Assembly (NCBI RefSeq): GCF_001186365.1
Contig: NZ_LDTZ01000013.1
Location: forward strand, 596,997-660,996
Reading direction: 5' to 3'
DNA from: Gordonia jacobaea
GTDB lineage: Bacteria; Actinomycetota; Actinomycetes; Mycobacteriales; Mycobacteriaceae
DNA length: 64,000 nt
The first letter of the stretch is position 1. Every line of letters begins with the position of its first letter. The position numbers were made by a program, and so were the translations under genes. Below are positions 48,046-57,795 of the stretch, piece after piece. Below the pieces are notes generated by a model, which was not told the origin of the DNA, made no database searches, and saw only the letters and a list, made by a program, of their open reading frames with translations.

Positions 48046-49080
48046 TCACGGGTCGTTGTCGTTGTGTCTGCTCGCGCCGCTTGCGTCAGGGTCGATCTCG
48101 GCAGTGGCCGGATTGTCGAAGGAGACCTCGATCTCCTCGAATCCCTTGCTGCGCTGCGCCTGCGCCTGCGCGGTGTACGCGGCCTCGTCACCTGGGGTCA
48201 GGACCACGTTGTCCGTGAATGGCGTCAAAAGCGAACGAGGATAAAGCTTGTCGACGCGGACCGCGTTGCTTTCCACGCAGAAGATGACGAGCACCGCCGC
48301 GACGTAGAGGAAGGCCAGCAGCCCCAGCACCACAGCGAACACACCGTTGGTCGCACTCGATCGCACGATCACTCGCTGAACGTAGACACTGCCGAACGTT
48401 TGCAGAGCCTGCCAGCACAGCGCTGCCGCGATCGCTCCGGGCAGTACGTCGCGCACACTCACCGAACGCGCAGTTCCGATGACGAACGCGATGGTGAAGA
48501 CTGTCGCGTACAGGACCACCGACGCGATAATGGCGAGGGGCCTGCCCACCGAGCCGAGGTCGACCGCGGCGATTACGCCGTTCAAGACGGTCAGACCGAT
48601 GATCGAGCCCCCGATCGTCAGCAGGAGCACAGCCCCTTTGAGACGCGCCTGTATCGGATTCGGCCGCTCATTTCTCGGGACATTCCAGATGATGTTCATC
48701 GCATTCTGAATTGCCACGGCCACCCCGAGTCCGCCGTAGATCGCGCCGATGACGCCGATGGCGACCGCCACACCGCTGCCGCTGATCGTGCCCGTCTCGC
48801 GCAGTTGCGACCCGATGACAGGTATTTGCGACAACGCGGAGTCAAGGATTCGTTGCTCTAGTTCCGGGTTGTCCCGCAGAACAATTCCCAGAATCGATGT
48901 GAAAACAAGGAGCAGCGGAAACAACGAGACGAAGCCGTAGTACGCGATCAGTGCTGCAAGGTATCCGCCCTGGTCGTCGAAGAACTTGTAGAGCACAGCG
49001 AGCGGGTATCCGGTCCTTGGATGCCGGTGTTGAAAGTTGTCGATTCGTTCGGGAATCGACAACCGTTCAGATCGTGACAA
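48046..49080 (-). CDS. YihY/BrkB-family membrane protein
   Basis: A 344-residue integral membrane protein with six hydrophobic segments, near 35-60, 95-125, 140-165, 180-205, 220-240 and 250-275. GYPLAVLYKFFDDQGGYLAALIAYYGFVSLFP is interrupted here into its recognisable parts YKFFDDQGGYLAALI and YYGFVSLFPLL, the family signature; GAIAAALCWQAL lies near 210. The C-terminal 65 residues are cytoplasmic and acidic. Formerly annotated as ribonuclease BN, the family's function is unsettled; transport of lipids or small molecules has been proposed. ATG 49080 fits the usual family start. Confidence 0.9.
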   Translation of the reverse strand: MSRSERLSIPERIDNFQHRHPRTGYPLAVLYKFFDDQGGYLAALIAYYGFVSLFPLLLVFTSILGIVLRDNPELEQRILDSALSQIPVIGSQLRETGTISGSGVAVAIGVIGAIYGGLGVAVAIQNAMNIIWNVPRNERPNPIQARLKGAVLLLTIGGSIIGLTVLNGVIAAVDLGSVGRPLAIIASVVLYATVFTIAFVIGTARSVSVRDVLPGAIAAALCWQALQTFGSVYVQRVIVRSSATNGVFAVVLGLLAFLYVAAVLVIFCVESNAVRVDKLYPRSLLTPFTDNVVLTPGDEAAYTAQAQAQRSKGFEEIEVSFDNPATAEIDPDASGASRHNDNDP

Positions 49081-49260
49081 CCGCTCGCCTCTCTCGCCTC
49101 CGAGTGGCGACGTTCCGAACTGGCCGCAACCCGCCCACCAGCGAATGCGACTGGCCGCGATTTCCGCCGTCTGGCCTTGTTGAATCCTATTCCGAAGCGT
49201 CCCATTCAGTCAGTGCGGCTCGCCGTGGCGACAAGCGCCAAACCCTGACAAAGACAGCCG

Positions 49261-49296
49261 ACGACCCTTACCGCACCGAGTGCTGGTAAGGGTCGT
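49261..49296. terminator. Hairpin terminator after the LGFP lipoprotein gene
   Basis: ACGACCCTTACC at 49261-49272 pairs exactly with 49285-49296; the 12-base loop can pair further. It lies 30 bases beyond the stop of the leftward LGFP gene and within the upstream region of the next leftward gene. Confidence 0.8.
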
Positions 49297-49325
49297 CGTT
49301 GATCGTTAAAGCTGCTCCGACGCGA

Positions 49326-49952
49326 CTACTGGGTCGGAACGACCTTGCCATTCACCGTGACCTCGACGGTGTTGGTCGACGAGTTCCAGGTGATCTTCCC
49401 GTGCTCGAACGTCGAGGTCTTGACGCCGCCTTCAGTGGTCTCGTCGCTGGTTGCCGTACCGAGCGGACCCTGCGATCCGCCCTTACCGTCAGCGGACGGG
49501 TTGCCCTCGGCATCACGCTTGACGTTCCACGCGTCGCGGATCTTGCCCCAGGTGATGTACGCCGGGGTTGCCTCTTCGCCGTTCTTTGCAGTGATGACAC
49601 CGCCGGCGAACTGCTGGAACACGACGCCGTTCGAGCCGGTGCCCGATGCGTCTACCCCAGTGCTCGGTGCGCCCAGATCGGTCTTTTGCTGTTCGGTCGC
49701 CGCCTGATACTTCGCTGCGATCGGTCCACTCAACGTGACCGTGCTGCCGTCGGCAGCTTTGAGGTCAACGGATGCACCGGCAGCCGCCGATCCTGACATC
49801 CCCGACATTCCCGCCATGCCGGATTCGCTTGCCGACACCGACGACGACGCCGCCGAACCCGAATCGTTGTCGTCGCTACAACCGGCAGCGACGAGCGCGA
49901 CTGCCGACGCCGCTGCAACGACACCGGCGATACGACGAGTGGTCTGCTTCAT
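49326..49952 (-). CDS. LGFP-repeat lipoprotein
   Basis: A 208-residue exported lipoprotein. Signal peptide 1-24 ends in a VAAGC lipobox (Cys 25), followed by a Ser/Gly/Met-rich linker with MAGMSGMSG. From about 70 it has two LGFP-like repeats, YQAATEQQKTDLGAPSTGVD through VVFQQFAGGVITA, and GSQGPLGTATSDE through STFEHGKITWN. LGFP repeats occur on mycolic-acid actinobacterial surface proteins and are thought to bind the cell-wall arabinogalactan or peptidoglycan. It stands alone with its own terminator. ATG 49952 is well placed with GGGGAA upstream. Confidence 0.85.
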   Translation of the reverse strand: MKQTTRRIAGVVAAASAVALVAAGCSDDNDSGSAASSSVSASESGMAGMSGMSGSAAAGASVDLKAADGSTVTLSGPIAAKYQAATEQQKTDLGAPSTGVDASGTGSNGVVFQQFAGGVITAKNGEEATPAYITWGKIRDAWNVKRDAEGNPSADGKGGSQGPLGTATSDETTEGGVKTSTFEHGKITWNSSTNTVEVTVNGKVVPTQ

Positions 49953-50283
49953 TGGTTCCCCTTCGGTTCGAGACTCTCGAGCACTACACGGTTCTCAAGA
50001 CCGCATTCAGGACCGTAAGCACACCGGCGGCAGGGATCGACCAGAAATCGGCGACTGGTGCAGTGTTGCAACATCAGCCCGGCAAGGCCGACGTAGCGGA
50101 CATCGATCGTGTCCCAATCGTGAGTTCCACGTCGAAGCAACCCCGCTATAGGGCCGCGGAATATGTCGGGACTATCGATAGTTGAAGGATTCGACGGTGC
50201 CGGATTCATTGCCCCGGGTCCCAACCTTCACCGCTTCGAGCGGATTATTCGCCGAGAGGCGCATTGACCGACACCGTCCATCC

Positions 50284-50316
50284 AGAAACCACCGACCGCA
50301 CCGGTCGGTGGTTTCT
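50284..50316 (+). terminator. Strong hairpin without an upstream gene
   Basis: AGAAACCACCGACCG pairs exactly with CGGTCGGTGGTTTCT around a CAC loop, and TGTCTGT follows, which resembles an intrinsic terminator on the plus strand. No coding gene precedes it on that strand within the gap, so it may end a small RNA or attenuate the oleate hydratase transcript. Confidence 0.55.
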
Positions 50317-50412
50317 TGTCTGTCGGGCTGTGGATGCCGGCCCACGATTTTCGGTGACCTGCCGTCGTGCTGTGGTGCACCTGTCCGCGCCGTGCGGAGG
50401 GGATGACAGGTC

Positions 50413-50466
50413 ACACTGTCCGAAACCACAACAATTCATCTCGATCCGGAACACTGTCCGCAACCA
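50413..50466 (+). repeat. Imperfect 16-bp direct repeat upstream of oleate hydratase
   Basis: ACACTGTCCGAAACCA at 50413-50428 and ACACTGTCCGCAACCA at 50451-50466 differ at one base and are 38 bases apart. The first copy also belongs to an inverted repeat GACAG-GTCACA-CTGTC at 50405-50420. The copies end 78 bases before the start codon, a good place for regulator binding sites. Confidence 0.6.
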
Positions 50467-50543
50467 GCCGACTAGCGTCGAAGTTGTTCGAGTTCGATCC
50501 TGACGCGGGCGCATGATGTCCGACGACGAAAGGCGAGACGCAC

Positions 50544-52319
50544 GTGTACCGAAGTAACGGAAATTTCGAGGCATTCGGACGGCCGGAGAAGCCTGCAGAT
50601 GTCGACGGCAAGAGTGCCTACTTTGTCGGTTCCGGACTCGCGTCCCTGGCCGGCGCGGCGTTCCTGATTCGTGATGCACAGTTGCCGGGCAACAAGATAA
50701 CGATCTTCGAGGAGCTCGGACTTCCCGGCGGCAGCATGGATGGAATCCTCGACGAGCACAAGGGCTTCATCATCCGCGGTGGGCGCGAGATGGAGGCGCA
50801 TTTCGAGGCCCTGTGGGATCTGTTCAAATCGATCCCGTCACTGGCCGTCGAGAACGCGTCGGTGCTCGACGAAATGTACTGGCTGCACAAGGACAATCCC
50901 AGCTCCAACCCGGCACGCGCAATCCACAACCGGGGCGAGAAGATCGACCAGATGAAAGACCTCACCCTGACGCGGGGTGCCGCTGAGGAACTCATGAAGC
51001 TGGTCCTCACGCGCGAAGAAGACTTGCAGGACAAGCGCATCGACGAGGTCTTCGGCAAGGAGTTCTTCGAATCGCACTTCTGGCTCTACTGGGCGACGAT
51101 GTTCGCGTTCGAACCGTGGGCGAGCGCACTCGAAATGCGGCGCTACACCCTGCGTTTCATCCACCACATCTCCACGCTGGCCGACCTCACGTCGTTGCGC
51201 TTCACCCGCTACAACCAGTACGAGTCGCTCATCAAGCCGTTGGTCGCCTACCTCGAGGGCAACGGTGTCACCTTCGTGTACAACACGCAGGTCGACAACA
51301 TCGAGCTCGACAGCTCCGGAAGCAGCAAGCTCGCCAAGCGAATCCTGCTCACCGAGAACGGCGAATCCAAGTCCATCGACCTGTCCGAGAACGACATCGT
51401 GTTCGTCACCAACGGGTCGATCACCGAGTCGTCGACGTACGGCGACAACGACACACCCGCACCCGTCGTCGCCGACAAGGGCGGCGCATGGTCACTGTGG
51501 AAGAACCTCGCCGCCCAGGATGCCTCGCTCGGTCACCCCGAGAAGTTCTGCGAGAACATCCCGGAGGCCAACTGGTCCATCTCGGCTACCGTCACGCTCA
51601 CCGACGACAAGATCTGGCCCTACATCGAGAAGATCACCGGTCGCGATCCGCGCAACGGAAAGATCGTGACCGGCGGCCCCTGCAACATCGCGGACTCGAG
51701 TTGGCTTTACGGGTTCACCGTGAGTCGTCAGCCGCACTTCGAGGCGCAGGACCCACAAAAGGAGATCGTGGCCTGGATCTACGGCCTGTTTTCCGACAAG
51801 CCGGGCGATTACGTGAAGAAGACGATCAGGGAATGCACGGGAGCAGAACTCTGCGCTGAGTGGCTCTACCACCTCGGCGTTCCGGAGGATCAGATCGACG
51901 ATCTGGCCCACAATTCGGCGTCGACGGTTCCGTGCAACATGCCCTACATCACGTCGTACTTCATGCCGCGCGCACTCGGCGACCGTCCGCTCGTCGTACC
52001 CGAGGGTTACAAGAACCTCTCGTTCATCGGCAATTTCTCCGAGACCGAGCGTGACACGGTCTTCACCACGGAGTACTCGGTGCGCACCGCCATGGAGGCC
52101 GTGTACACACATCTCAACGTCGACCGTGGCGTTCCCGAGGTCTTCGACTCGTCGTTCGACATCCGCGTGTTGCTCTCGTCGATCTACTACCTCAACGACC
52201 GAAAGCCGTTGAGCGAGATCAAGTTCCCCCTCATCGAGAAGCTGATCGGCAAGGCCGCGCTGAAGAAGATCGAAGGCACCTACATCGAGCAGTTGCTCCA
52301 GGACGCCAAACTGGTCTGA
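50544..52319 (+). CDS. ohyA: Oleate hydratase
   Basis: FAD-containing enzyme that hydrates oleic acid to 10-hydroxystearic acid; formerly called myosin-cross-reactive antigen. The 591-residue length is normal. The dinucleotide fold is AYFVGSGLASLAGAAFLIRD near 25-44, followed by FEELGLPGGSMDG and GFIIRGGREME; WLYGFTVSRQPHFEAQ and SFIGNFSETERDTVFTTEYS near 490-510 are family motifs. Start is GTG 50544, after GAAAGGCGAG. A hairpin terminator follows the stop. It may detoxify host or environmental unsaturated fatty acids. Upstream repeats suggest dedicated regulation, though no regulator gene is adjacent. Confidence 0.96.
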   Translation: MYRSNGNFEAFGRPEKPADVDGKSAYFVGSGLASLAGAAFLIRDAQLPGNKITIFEELGLPGGSMDGILDEHKGFIIRGGREMEAHFEALWDLFKSIPSLAVENASVLDEMYWLHKDNPSSNPARAIHNRGEKIDQMKDLTLTRGAAEELMKLVLTREEDLQDKRIDEVFGKEFFESHFWLYWATMFAFEPWASALEMRRYTLRFIHHISTLADLTSLRFTRYNQYESLIKPLVAYLEGNGVTFVYNTQVDNIELDSSGSSKLAKRILLTENGESKSIDLSENDIVFVTNGSITESSTYGDNDTPAPVVADKGGAWSLWKNLAAQDASLGHPEKFCENIPEANWSISATVTLTDDKIWPYIEKITGRDPRNGKIVTGGPCNIADSSWLYGFTVSRQPHFEAQDPQKEIVAWIYGLFSDKPGDYVKKTIRECTGAELCAEWLYHLGVPEDQIDDLAHNSASTVPCNMPYITSYFMPRALGDRPLVVPEGYKNLSFIGNFSETERDTVFTTEYSVRTAMEAVYTHLNVDRGVPEVFDSSFDIRVLLSSIYYLNDRKPLSEIKFPLIEKLIGKAALKKIEGTYIEQLLQDAKLV

Positions 52320-52339
52320 CGGCACGCGAGGACGAGCAC

Positions 52340-52374
52340 GCCGACGCCGCGACCCACCAGGTCGCGGCGTCGGC
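52340..52374 (+). terminator. Hairpin terminator after oleate hydratase
   Basis: GCCGACGCCGCGAC at 52340-52353 pairs exactly with 52361-52374 around a seven-base loop, with TTGTCT following. It begins 21 bases after the stop. Confidence 0.88.
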
Positions 52375-52411
52375 TTGTCTGCGTCAGCCATGATCCGCGT
52401 AGATTGACGGA

Positions 52412-53296
52412 ATGCCGTCGTCGAAGGACTCCGCTGGTCCGTCTGAACCTGCTGGTCCGTCCCATCCCGCTGGTCCGTCCACAACCGTGCAGATCGATCG
52501 CGATGACGAGATCGTCATCCTGCGACTCAACCGGCCGGATCGGCTCAACGCCTTCACACATGAGATGGGCGAGGAGATCAAGGCAGCACTCGCCGTCACC
52601 GACGCCGACGATTCCGTGCGCGCCGTCGTGATCACCGGGAACGGCCGGGCATTCTGCGCGGGCGCCGACCTCGAGGCCGGTGCCGACACGTTCGTCCACG
52701 GCGAGACCACCCCCGGGGTCGTTCCGCCCGACTCCGGCGGGCAGACCGCGCTCCGAATCTTCGATTCTTTGAAGCCCGTGGTGGCGGCGATCAACGGCCC
52801 CGCGGCGGGTGTCGGTGTGACGATGACGCTGCCCGCCGACGCCCGCATCGCTTCCGACGACGCGAAGTTCGGCTTCGTGTTCACCCGTCGCGGCTTGGTG
52901 CCCGAGGCGTGCTCGTCATGGTTCCTGCCACGCCTCGTCGGTATCCCGACAGCGCTCAAATGGACGTACGGCGGCCAGATGGTCAGTGCCACAGAGGCAT
53001 TGGACTCCGGCCTGGTCCAGCAGGTAGTCCCCAAGGATCAGGTTGTCGACACCGCGATCGCCGTGGCACGCGAGATGACCGCCGACAGCGCCCCCGTGTC
53101 GGTTGCTCTCACACGTCAGTTGATCTGGCGAATGGCCGGTGCGCCGAGTCCTCGCGACGCGCACGAGGCTGACTCGAAAGCGATCTTCGTCAGGGGTTCG
53201 ATGCCCGACGTCGCCGAGGGCGTGACCGCGTTCCTGGAGAAGCGTCGAGCAGTGTTCACCGACAAGGTGTCGAGCGATCTGCCCGAGATCTTCTGA
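52412..53296 (+). CDS. Enoyl-CoA hydratase/isomerase
   Basis: A crotonase-fold enzyme of 294 residues. The oxyanion-hole motifs are AFCAGADLEAGAD near 85 and a second conserved stretch INGPAAGVGVTMTLPADARI near 130; FVFTRRGLVPEACSSWFLPR carries the usual Glu of the second catalytic position. The reaction is probably hydration or isomerisation of enoyl-CoA in fatty-acid breakdown. The first 28 residues are an added AGPS(E/H)P repeat encoded by an 18-bp DNA repeat; the fold itself starts near 30, so a later start is not needed but the tail is unusual. Followed by an SRPBCC gene 55 bp on. Confidence 0.92.
   Translation: MPSSKDSAGPSEPAGPSHPAGPSTTVQIDRDDEIVILRLNRPDRLNAFTHEMGEEIKAALAVTDADDSVRAVVITGNGRAFCAGADLEAGADTFVHGETTPGVVPPDSGGQTALRIFDSLKPVVAAINGPAAGVGVTMTLPADARIASDDAKFGFVFTRRGLVPEACSSWFLPRLVGIPTALKWTYGGQMVSATEALDSGLVQQVVPKDQVVDTAIAVAREMTADSAPVSVALTRQLIWRMAGAPSPRDAHEADSKAIFVRGSMPDVAEGVTAFLEKRRAVFTDKVSSDLPEIF
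52433..52479 (+). repeat. 18-bp tandem repeat in the start of the enoyl-CoA hydratase gene
   Basis: GCTGGTCCGTC occurs at 52433, 52451 and 52469 with an exact 18-bp period and variable bases between. It encodes AGPSxP three times in the leader of the protein. Confidence 0.9.
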
Positions 53297-53351
53297 TCGT
53301 CGACGAAACCCACCCACCAGTGAATCCCACCTCTTCGACCGAAAGGTACCC

Positions 53352-53780
53352 ATGGCCGACGTCGACGTAAGTGTCGAGTCGAATCTCTCACCCGAACAGG
53401 CGTGGAATTTGGCGTCCGACCTCTCGCGGTTCCCCGAATGGATGACGATCTTCGGCGGTTGGCGCAGTGAACTGCCGGACCAGATCACCGTCGGAACCCA
53501 CGTGTCGTCACTGATCAAAGTCAAAGGATTTCGCAACGTCATCCACTGGACGGTGACCGAATACTCTGAGCCGGAGACGATTTCACTCTCGGGGCACGGG
53601 ATCGGCGGGGTCAGGATCGGTCTTCGAATGACAGTCACGAAGACGACGAACGGGTCGCGATTCCACCTCAATGCCACTCTCGACGGCGGCCTACTGAGCG
53701 GCCCCATCGGCCGCCTCGTCGCCAAGGTCATCACCTCCGACGTTCGCCGCTCCATCGAGAATCTCGCGGCGCTCCACTGA
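53352..53780 (+). CDS. SRPBCC-family protein (Rv0910-like)
   Basis: A 142-residue START/Bet-v1-fold protein. The opening DVDVSVESNLSPEQAWNLASDLSRFPEWM is seen in parts as VESNLSPEQAW and DLSRFPEWMTIFGGWR, as in the actinobacterial Rv0910 group, annotated as toxin of a type II system in Mycobacterium tuberculosis; no matching antitoxin gene is adjacent, so that role is unlikely here. A hydrophobic ligand pocket is expected. AAAGGTACCC precedes the ATG. It follows the enoyl-CoA hydratase and may share its transcript. Confidence 0.82.
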   Translation: MADVDVSVESNLSPEQAWNLASDLSRFPEWMTIFGGWRSELPDQITVGTHVSSLIKVKGFRNVIHWTVTEYSEPETISLSGHGIGGVRIGLRMTVTKTTNGSRFHLNATLDGGLLSGPIGRLVAKVITSDVRRSIENLAALH

Positions 53781-53822
53781 TCGAGGAGAAGACGTTCGCT
53801 ATGCCCGACATGAGAGATTTTT

Positions 53823-53836
53823 CTATCGGGCGATAG
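53823..53836. promoter_or_regulatory. Palindrome upstream of glutamate dehydrogenase
   Basis: CTATCG-GG-CGATAG is a perfect 6-2-6 inverted repeat ending 60 bases before the gdhA start, in a 116-bp spacer. It may be an operator for a nitrogen or carbon regulator; which one cannot be told. Confidence 0.4.
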
Positions 53837-53863
53837 GCTCCATGATGGTGTCCGGCGGCCTGA

Positions 53864-55249
<1,386 letters not shown>

Positions 55250-55366
55250 GGCGGCGCCCATCAGCGCGATTGCGGCTGATCGTCAAGCCTCTCGCGGACC
55301 GTCCACCGCGGTTGCTGTTTCGGCCGCATGGTTGCCAAGAGTCGACGCCTTCGGCACGGTGGAGGT

Positions 55367-55831
55367 ATGAGCGAACACACGAGTGTCACGGTAGAACGAG
55401 TCATCGACGCACCGGCCGACCAGGTCTTCGACGTGCTCAGCAATCCTCGGCGCCACCCGGAACTCGACGGTTCGGGATTCGTCCGCAGCGTCGACCACGC
55501 CGATCGGATTCAGGAGGTCGGCGACGTATTCACCATGAACATGGAGGGCGCGCACATGGGTGGTGAGTACAAGACCGACAACAACGTCACCGGCTACGCC
55601 AAGGACAAGCTTCTGGCGTGGCAGACCGCACCCGCGGGTACCGAGCCTCCCGGGTGGGAGTGGGTGTGGGAGTTGGAAGCCCAGGGCCCCGACAAGACGC
55701 TCGTGCGTCACACCTACGACTGGTCGAAGGTCACCGACAAAGATCTCCTCAAGAAGGTCAGCTTTCCGCTGGTCACCGAAGAACAGCTCGAAGACACACT
55801 GGGGCGTTTGGCCGCGGCGGTCAGCGGCTGA
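55367..55831 (+). CDS. SRPBCC-family polyketide-cyclase-like protein
   Basis: A 154-residue START/Bet-v1-fold protein. SVTVERVIDAPADQVFDVLS and HPELDGSGFVRSV open the fold; WQTAPAGTEPPGWEWVWELE and THTYDW-like HTYDWSKVTD follow; the C-terminal long helix is LVTEEQLEDTLGRLAAAV. ATG 55367 with GGAGGT directly before it is clearly the start. No active-site residues define a reaction, so it may be a lipid or aromatic ligand binder. Confidence 0.85.
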   Translation: MSEHTSVTVERVIDAPADQVFDVLSNPRRHPELDGSGFVRSVDHADRIQEVGDVFTMNMEGAHMGGEYKTDNNVTGYAKDKLLAWQTAPAGTEPPGWEWVWELEAQGPDKTLVRHTYDWSKVTDKDLLKKVSFPLVTEEQLEDTLGRLAAAVSG

Positions 55832-55933
55832 GACCCAGGCGCGCCATCACCGATGAGTTCCGCGCTGGCGCATGGTCAGTCGTAGGGTGACTGCGATCAG
55901 CAGTCGCTGACGACGAGGACAAGGAGTCTGACG

Positions 55934-56578
55934 ATGGCACGCAAGGCGCAGGTACGGGTCGACCTGATGAGCGTCTCGCTCGACGGCTACGCCGCAGGCG
56001 ATCACATCACGCTGGACGAACCGATCGGCGGCGCCGGGGAACTGTTCAGCAACTTCGACGGACGCGTGATCGCCGGTGTCCAGAATGCGGACGCACCGAT
56101 CAGTGCTGACCGCGTCTTCTCCAGCGTGTGGGGTCAGGGTGTCGGCGTGGAGATCATGGGCCGCGGCAAGTTCGGGCCACAACAGGGCGAGTGGCCCGAC
56201 GACGGGTGGCGCGGGTGGTGGGAAGACGAGCCCCCGTTTCAGACTCCGGTGATCGTGTTGACCCACCACGAGCGCGAACCCATCACGTTCGACAACGGAA
56301 CCGTCTTCCACTTTGTCGACGCCTCTCCTGCGAAAGCGCTCGAACTCGCCCTCGACCTCGCCGAGGGGCGCGACGTGCGCATCGGCGGAGGACCGTCGAC
56401 CGTGAATCAGTTCCTCCGCGACGATCTCGTCGACTTCATGCACCTCTCCATCAACCCGATCGTGCTCGGCGGGGGAGTGTCGCTGTGGTCAGGACTCGGC
56501 GGGATTCACACACGCTTCGACATCGAGTCCGTCCCGACGTCGACCGGGCTGATCCATCAATTCTGGAATCGTAAATAG
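55934..56578 (+). CDS. Dihydrofolate reductase/RibD-C family protein
   Basis: A 214-residue protein of the RibD C-terminal/dihydrofolate-reductase-like fold. VRVDLMSVSLDGYAAGDHIT is the start of the fold, EIMGRGKFGP and PVIVLTHHEREPI are family landmarks, and DVRIGGGPSTVNQFLRDDLV is the glycine-rich nucleotide-binding turn followed by the LGGGVSLWSGL strand region. Such proteins are NADPH-dependent reductases of unknown substrate rather than true dihydrofolate reductase. ATG 55934 follows AAGGAG. No functional link to neighbours is apparent. Confidence 0.88.
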   Translation: MARKAQVRVDLMSVSLDGYAAGDHITLDEPIGGAGELFSNFDGRVIAGVQNADAPISADRVFSSVWGQGVGVEIMGRGKFGPQQGEWPDDGWRGWWEDEPPFQTPVIVLTHHEREPITFDNGTVFHFVDASPAKALELALDLAEGRDVRIGGGPSTVNQFLRDDLVDFMHLSINPIVLGGGVSLWSGLGGIHTRFDIESVPTSTGLIHQFWNRK

Positions 56579-56664
56579 CGACCAGGAATCGTAAGCAAGG
56601 CCCAGTCTGCTTCTCGCTGGCTAGACTCATTCGATCAGCGTCGACGACCTGCGAGGTACGGGCT

Positions 56665-57753
56665 ATGCGAGTGAAATCTGCAGCAACGCGAGCGTTGGTC
56701 GTCGCCGCGACGATGGCCTTGTTCGTTGGGTCGGTTCTGGTCGGGTCGTCGGCCGCCCGTGCCGATGTGATCGCACCCGCCGCCGGCTACGGCTTCGCTC
56801 AAGGTGCCCCGCAATTGACCATGAGTGCGGCTGATCTGAATCGCGAACTCGACGCTGTATCGAAGACGCGCGGCGAGTGGTTGCGCGTACTCATCAACTG
56901 GTCGGAGATCGAGAGTACGAAGGGCACGTACAACTGGGCGGTGACGGACCGGGTGATCAAGGCAGCGCGTGCTCACAAACTGAAAGTGCTGTCGTTGGTG
57001 TTGTCGACTCCGGCATGGGCGCGCCGCGGGGGTGCGTTGGCGGGGATGTACGCACCCCCGTCAAACCCCGCGAGCATTGCCCCATTCCTCAAGGCTTTCA
57101 TCAAGCGCTACCCCGACGTGACGCGTCACGAGATCTGGAACGAGCCGAACCTGCCGGCCTTCTGGGGCTTGTATCCGGCGAATCCCACCGAGTACACGGC
57201 GTTGCTGAAGGCGTCGTATACCGCGATCAAAGCGGTACAGCCGTCGTCGACTGTCGTTGCCGCGGGCATGAGCCCTGGCGCCGGGGCGGTCGACTTCGTC
57301 ACCAAGATGTACGCCGCGGGTGCCAAGAACTATTTCAACGCGACTGCCATGCACGCGTACGTGTTTCCGAAGGGCATTAACTCAAAGCCGAACGGCTGGA
57401 GCGAGACTCAGCAAGTCCGCTCGGTGATGACGTCGAATGGTGACGCCGGCAAGAAGATCTGGCTGACGGAGATGGGTGCTCCGACCCGACCGGCAGCGGG
57501 GACATCGGGCTCCAGCGACTTCGGTCTTGGCTCACTGGGATTCGGGGCCACCGACATGGTGACCCAACAGGAGCAGGCGACGCAGATCGTCGACGTTCTG
57601 CGGGCAGCCGGACAGTCGGGCTATTGCGGCCCCGCGTTCCTCTACTCGGTTCGGGACCAGGGAACGTCGTCGAATAATCGGGAAGACAACTTCGGTGCGC
57701 TGCTCACTAACGACTGGCAGCCGAAGATCACGGCGACGGTGCTGGCCAAATAG
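56665..57753 (+). CDS. Secreted glycoside hydrolase-like protein (clan GH-A fold)
   Basis: A 362-residue exported protein. A signal peptide with cleavage after ARA (about 33) precedes a TIM-barrel catalytic domain. RVLINWSEIESTKGTYNW resembles the substrate-binding strand of GH5/GH39-type enzymes; HEIWNEPNLPAFWG gives the acid/base Glu 160, and KKIWLTEMGAPT the nucleophile Glu 269, about 110 residues later as in clan GH-A. Substrate unknown; cell-wall arabinogalactan or an environmental glycan are possibilities. ATG 56665 follows GGTACGGGC. It stands alone with an inverted repeat after it. Confidence 0.85.
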   Translation: MRVKSAATRALVVAATMALFVGSVLVGSSAARADVIAPAAGYGFAQGAPQLTMSAADLNRELDAVSKTRGEWLRVLINWSEIESTKGTYNWAVTDRVIKAARAHKLKVLSLVLSTPAWARRGGALAGMYAPPSNPASIAPFLKAFIKRYPDVTRHEIWNEPNLPAFWGLYPANPTEYTALLKASYTAIKAVQPSSTVVAAGMSPGAGAVDFVTKMYAAGAKNYFNATAMHAYVFPKGINSKPNGWSETQQVRSVMTSNGDAGKKIWLTEMGAPTRPAAGTSGSSDFGLGSLGFGATDMVTQQEQATQIVDVLRAAGQSGYCGPAFLYSVRDQGTSSNNREDNFGALLTNDWQPKITATVLAK

Positions 57754-57795
57754 GTGCGATACCGCTCGGTGGTCGCACCAGTCCGCCTCGGCCTT

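Larger units (their letters stand above)
49953..50543. other. 591-bp intergenic region between the LGFP lipoprotein and oleate hydratase genes
   Basis: No convincing gene lies here; short open frames lack coding features. It holds a 12-bp palindrome ACTATCGATAGT at 50171-50182, a strong 15-bp hairpin at 50284-50316 and a 16-bp direct repeat at 50413 and 50451. The length and structures are more than two divergent promoters need, so a small RNA ending at the hairpin or a long regulated leader of the hydratase gene is possible. I see no tRNA-like sequence. Confidence 0.6.

Noticed and set aside
50172..50429. Small open frames in the gap before oleate hydratase
   Set aside because: Both strands give Arg/Cys-rich products with no ribosome site or family motif, and they run across a strong hairpin.
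53352..53780. Possible type II toxin (Rv0910-like) of a toxin-antitoxin pair
   Set aside because: No small antitoxin gene is adjacent; the neighbours are an enoyl-CoA hydratase and glutamate dehydrogenase, so an ordinary SRPBCC role is more likely.
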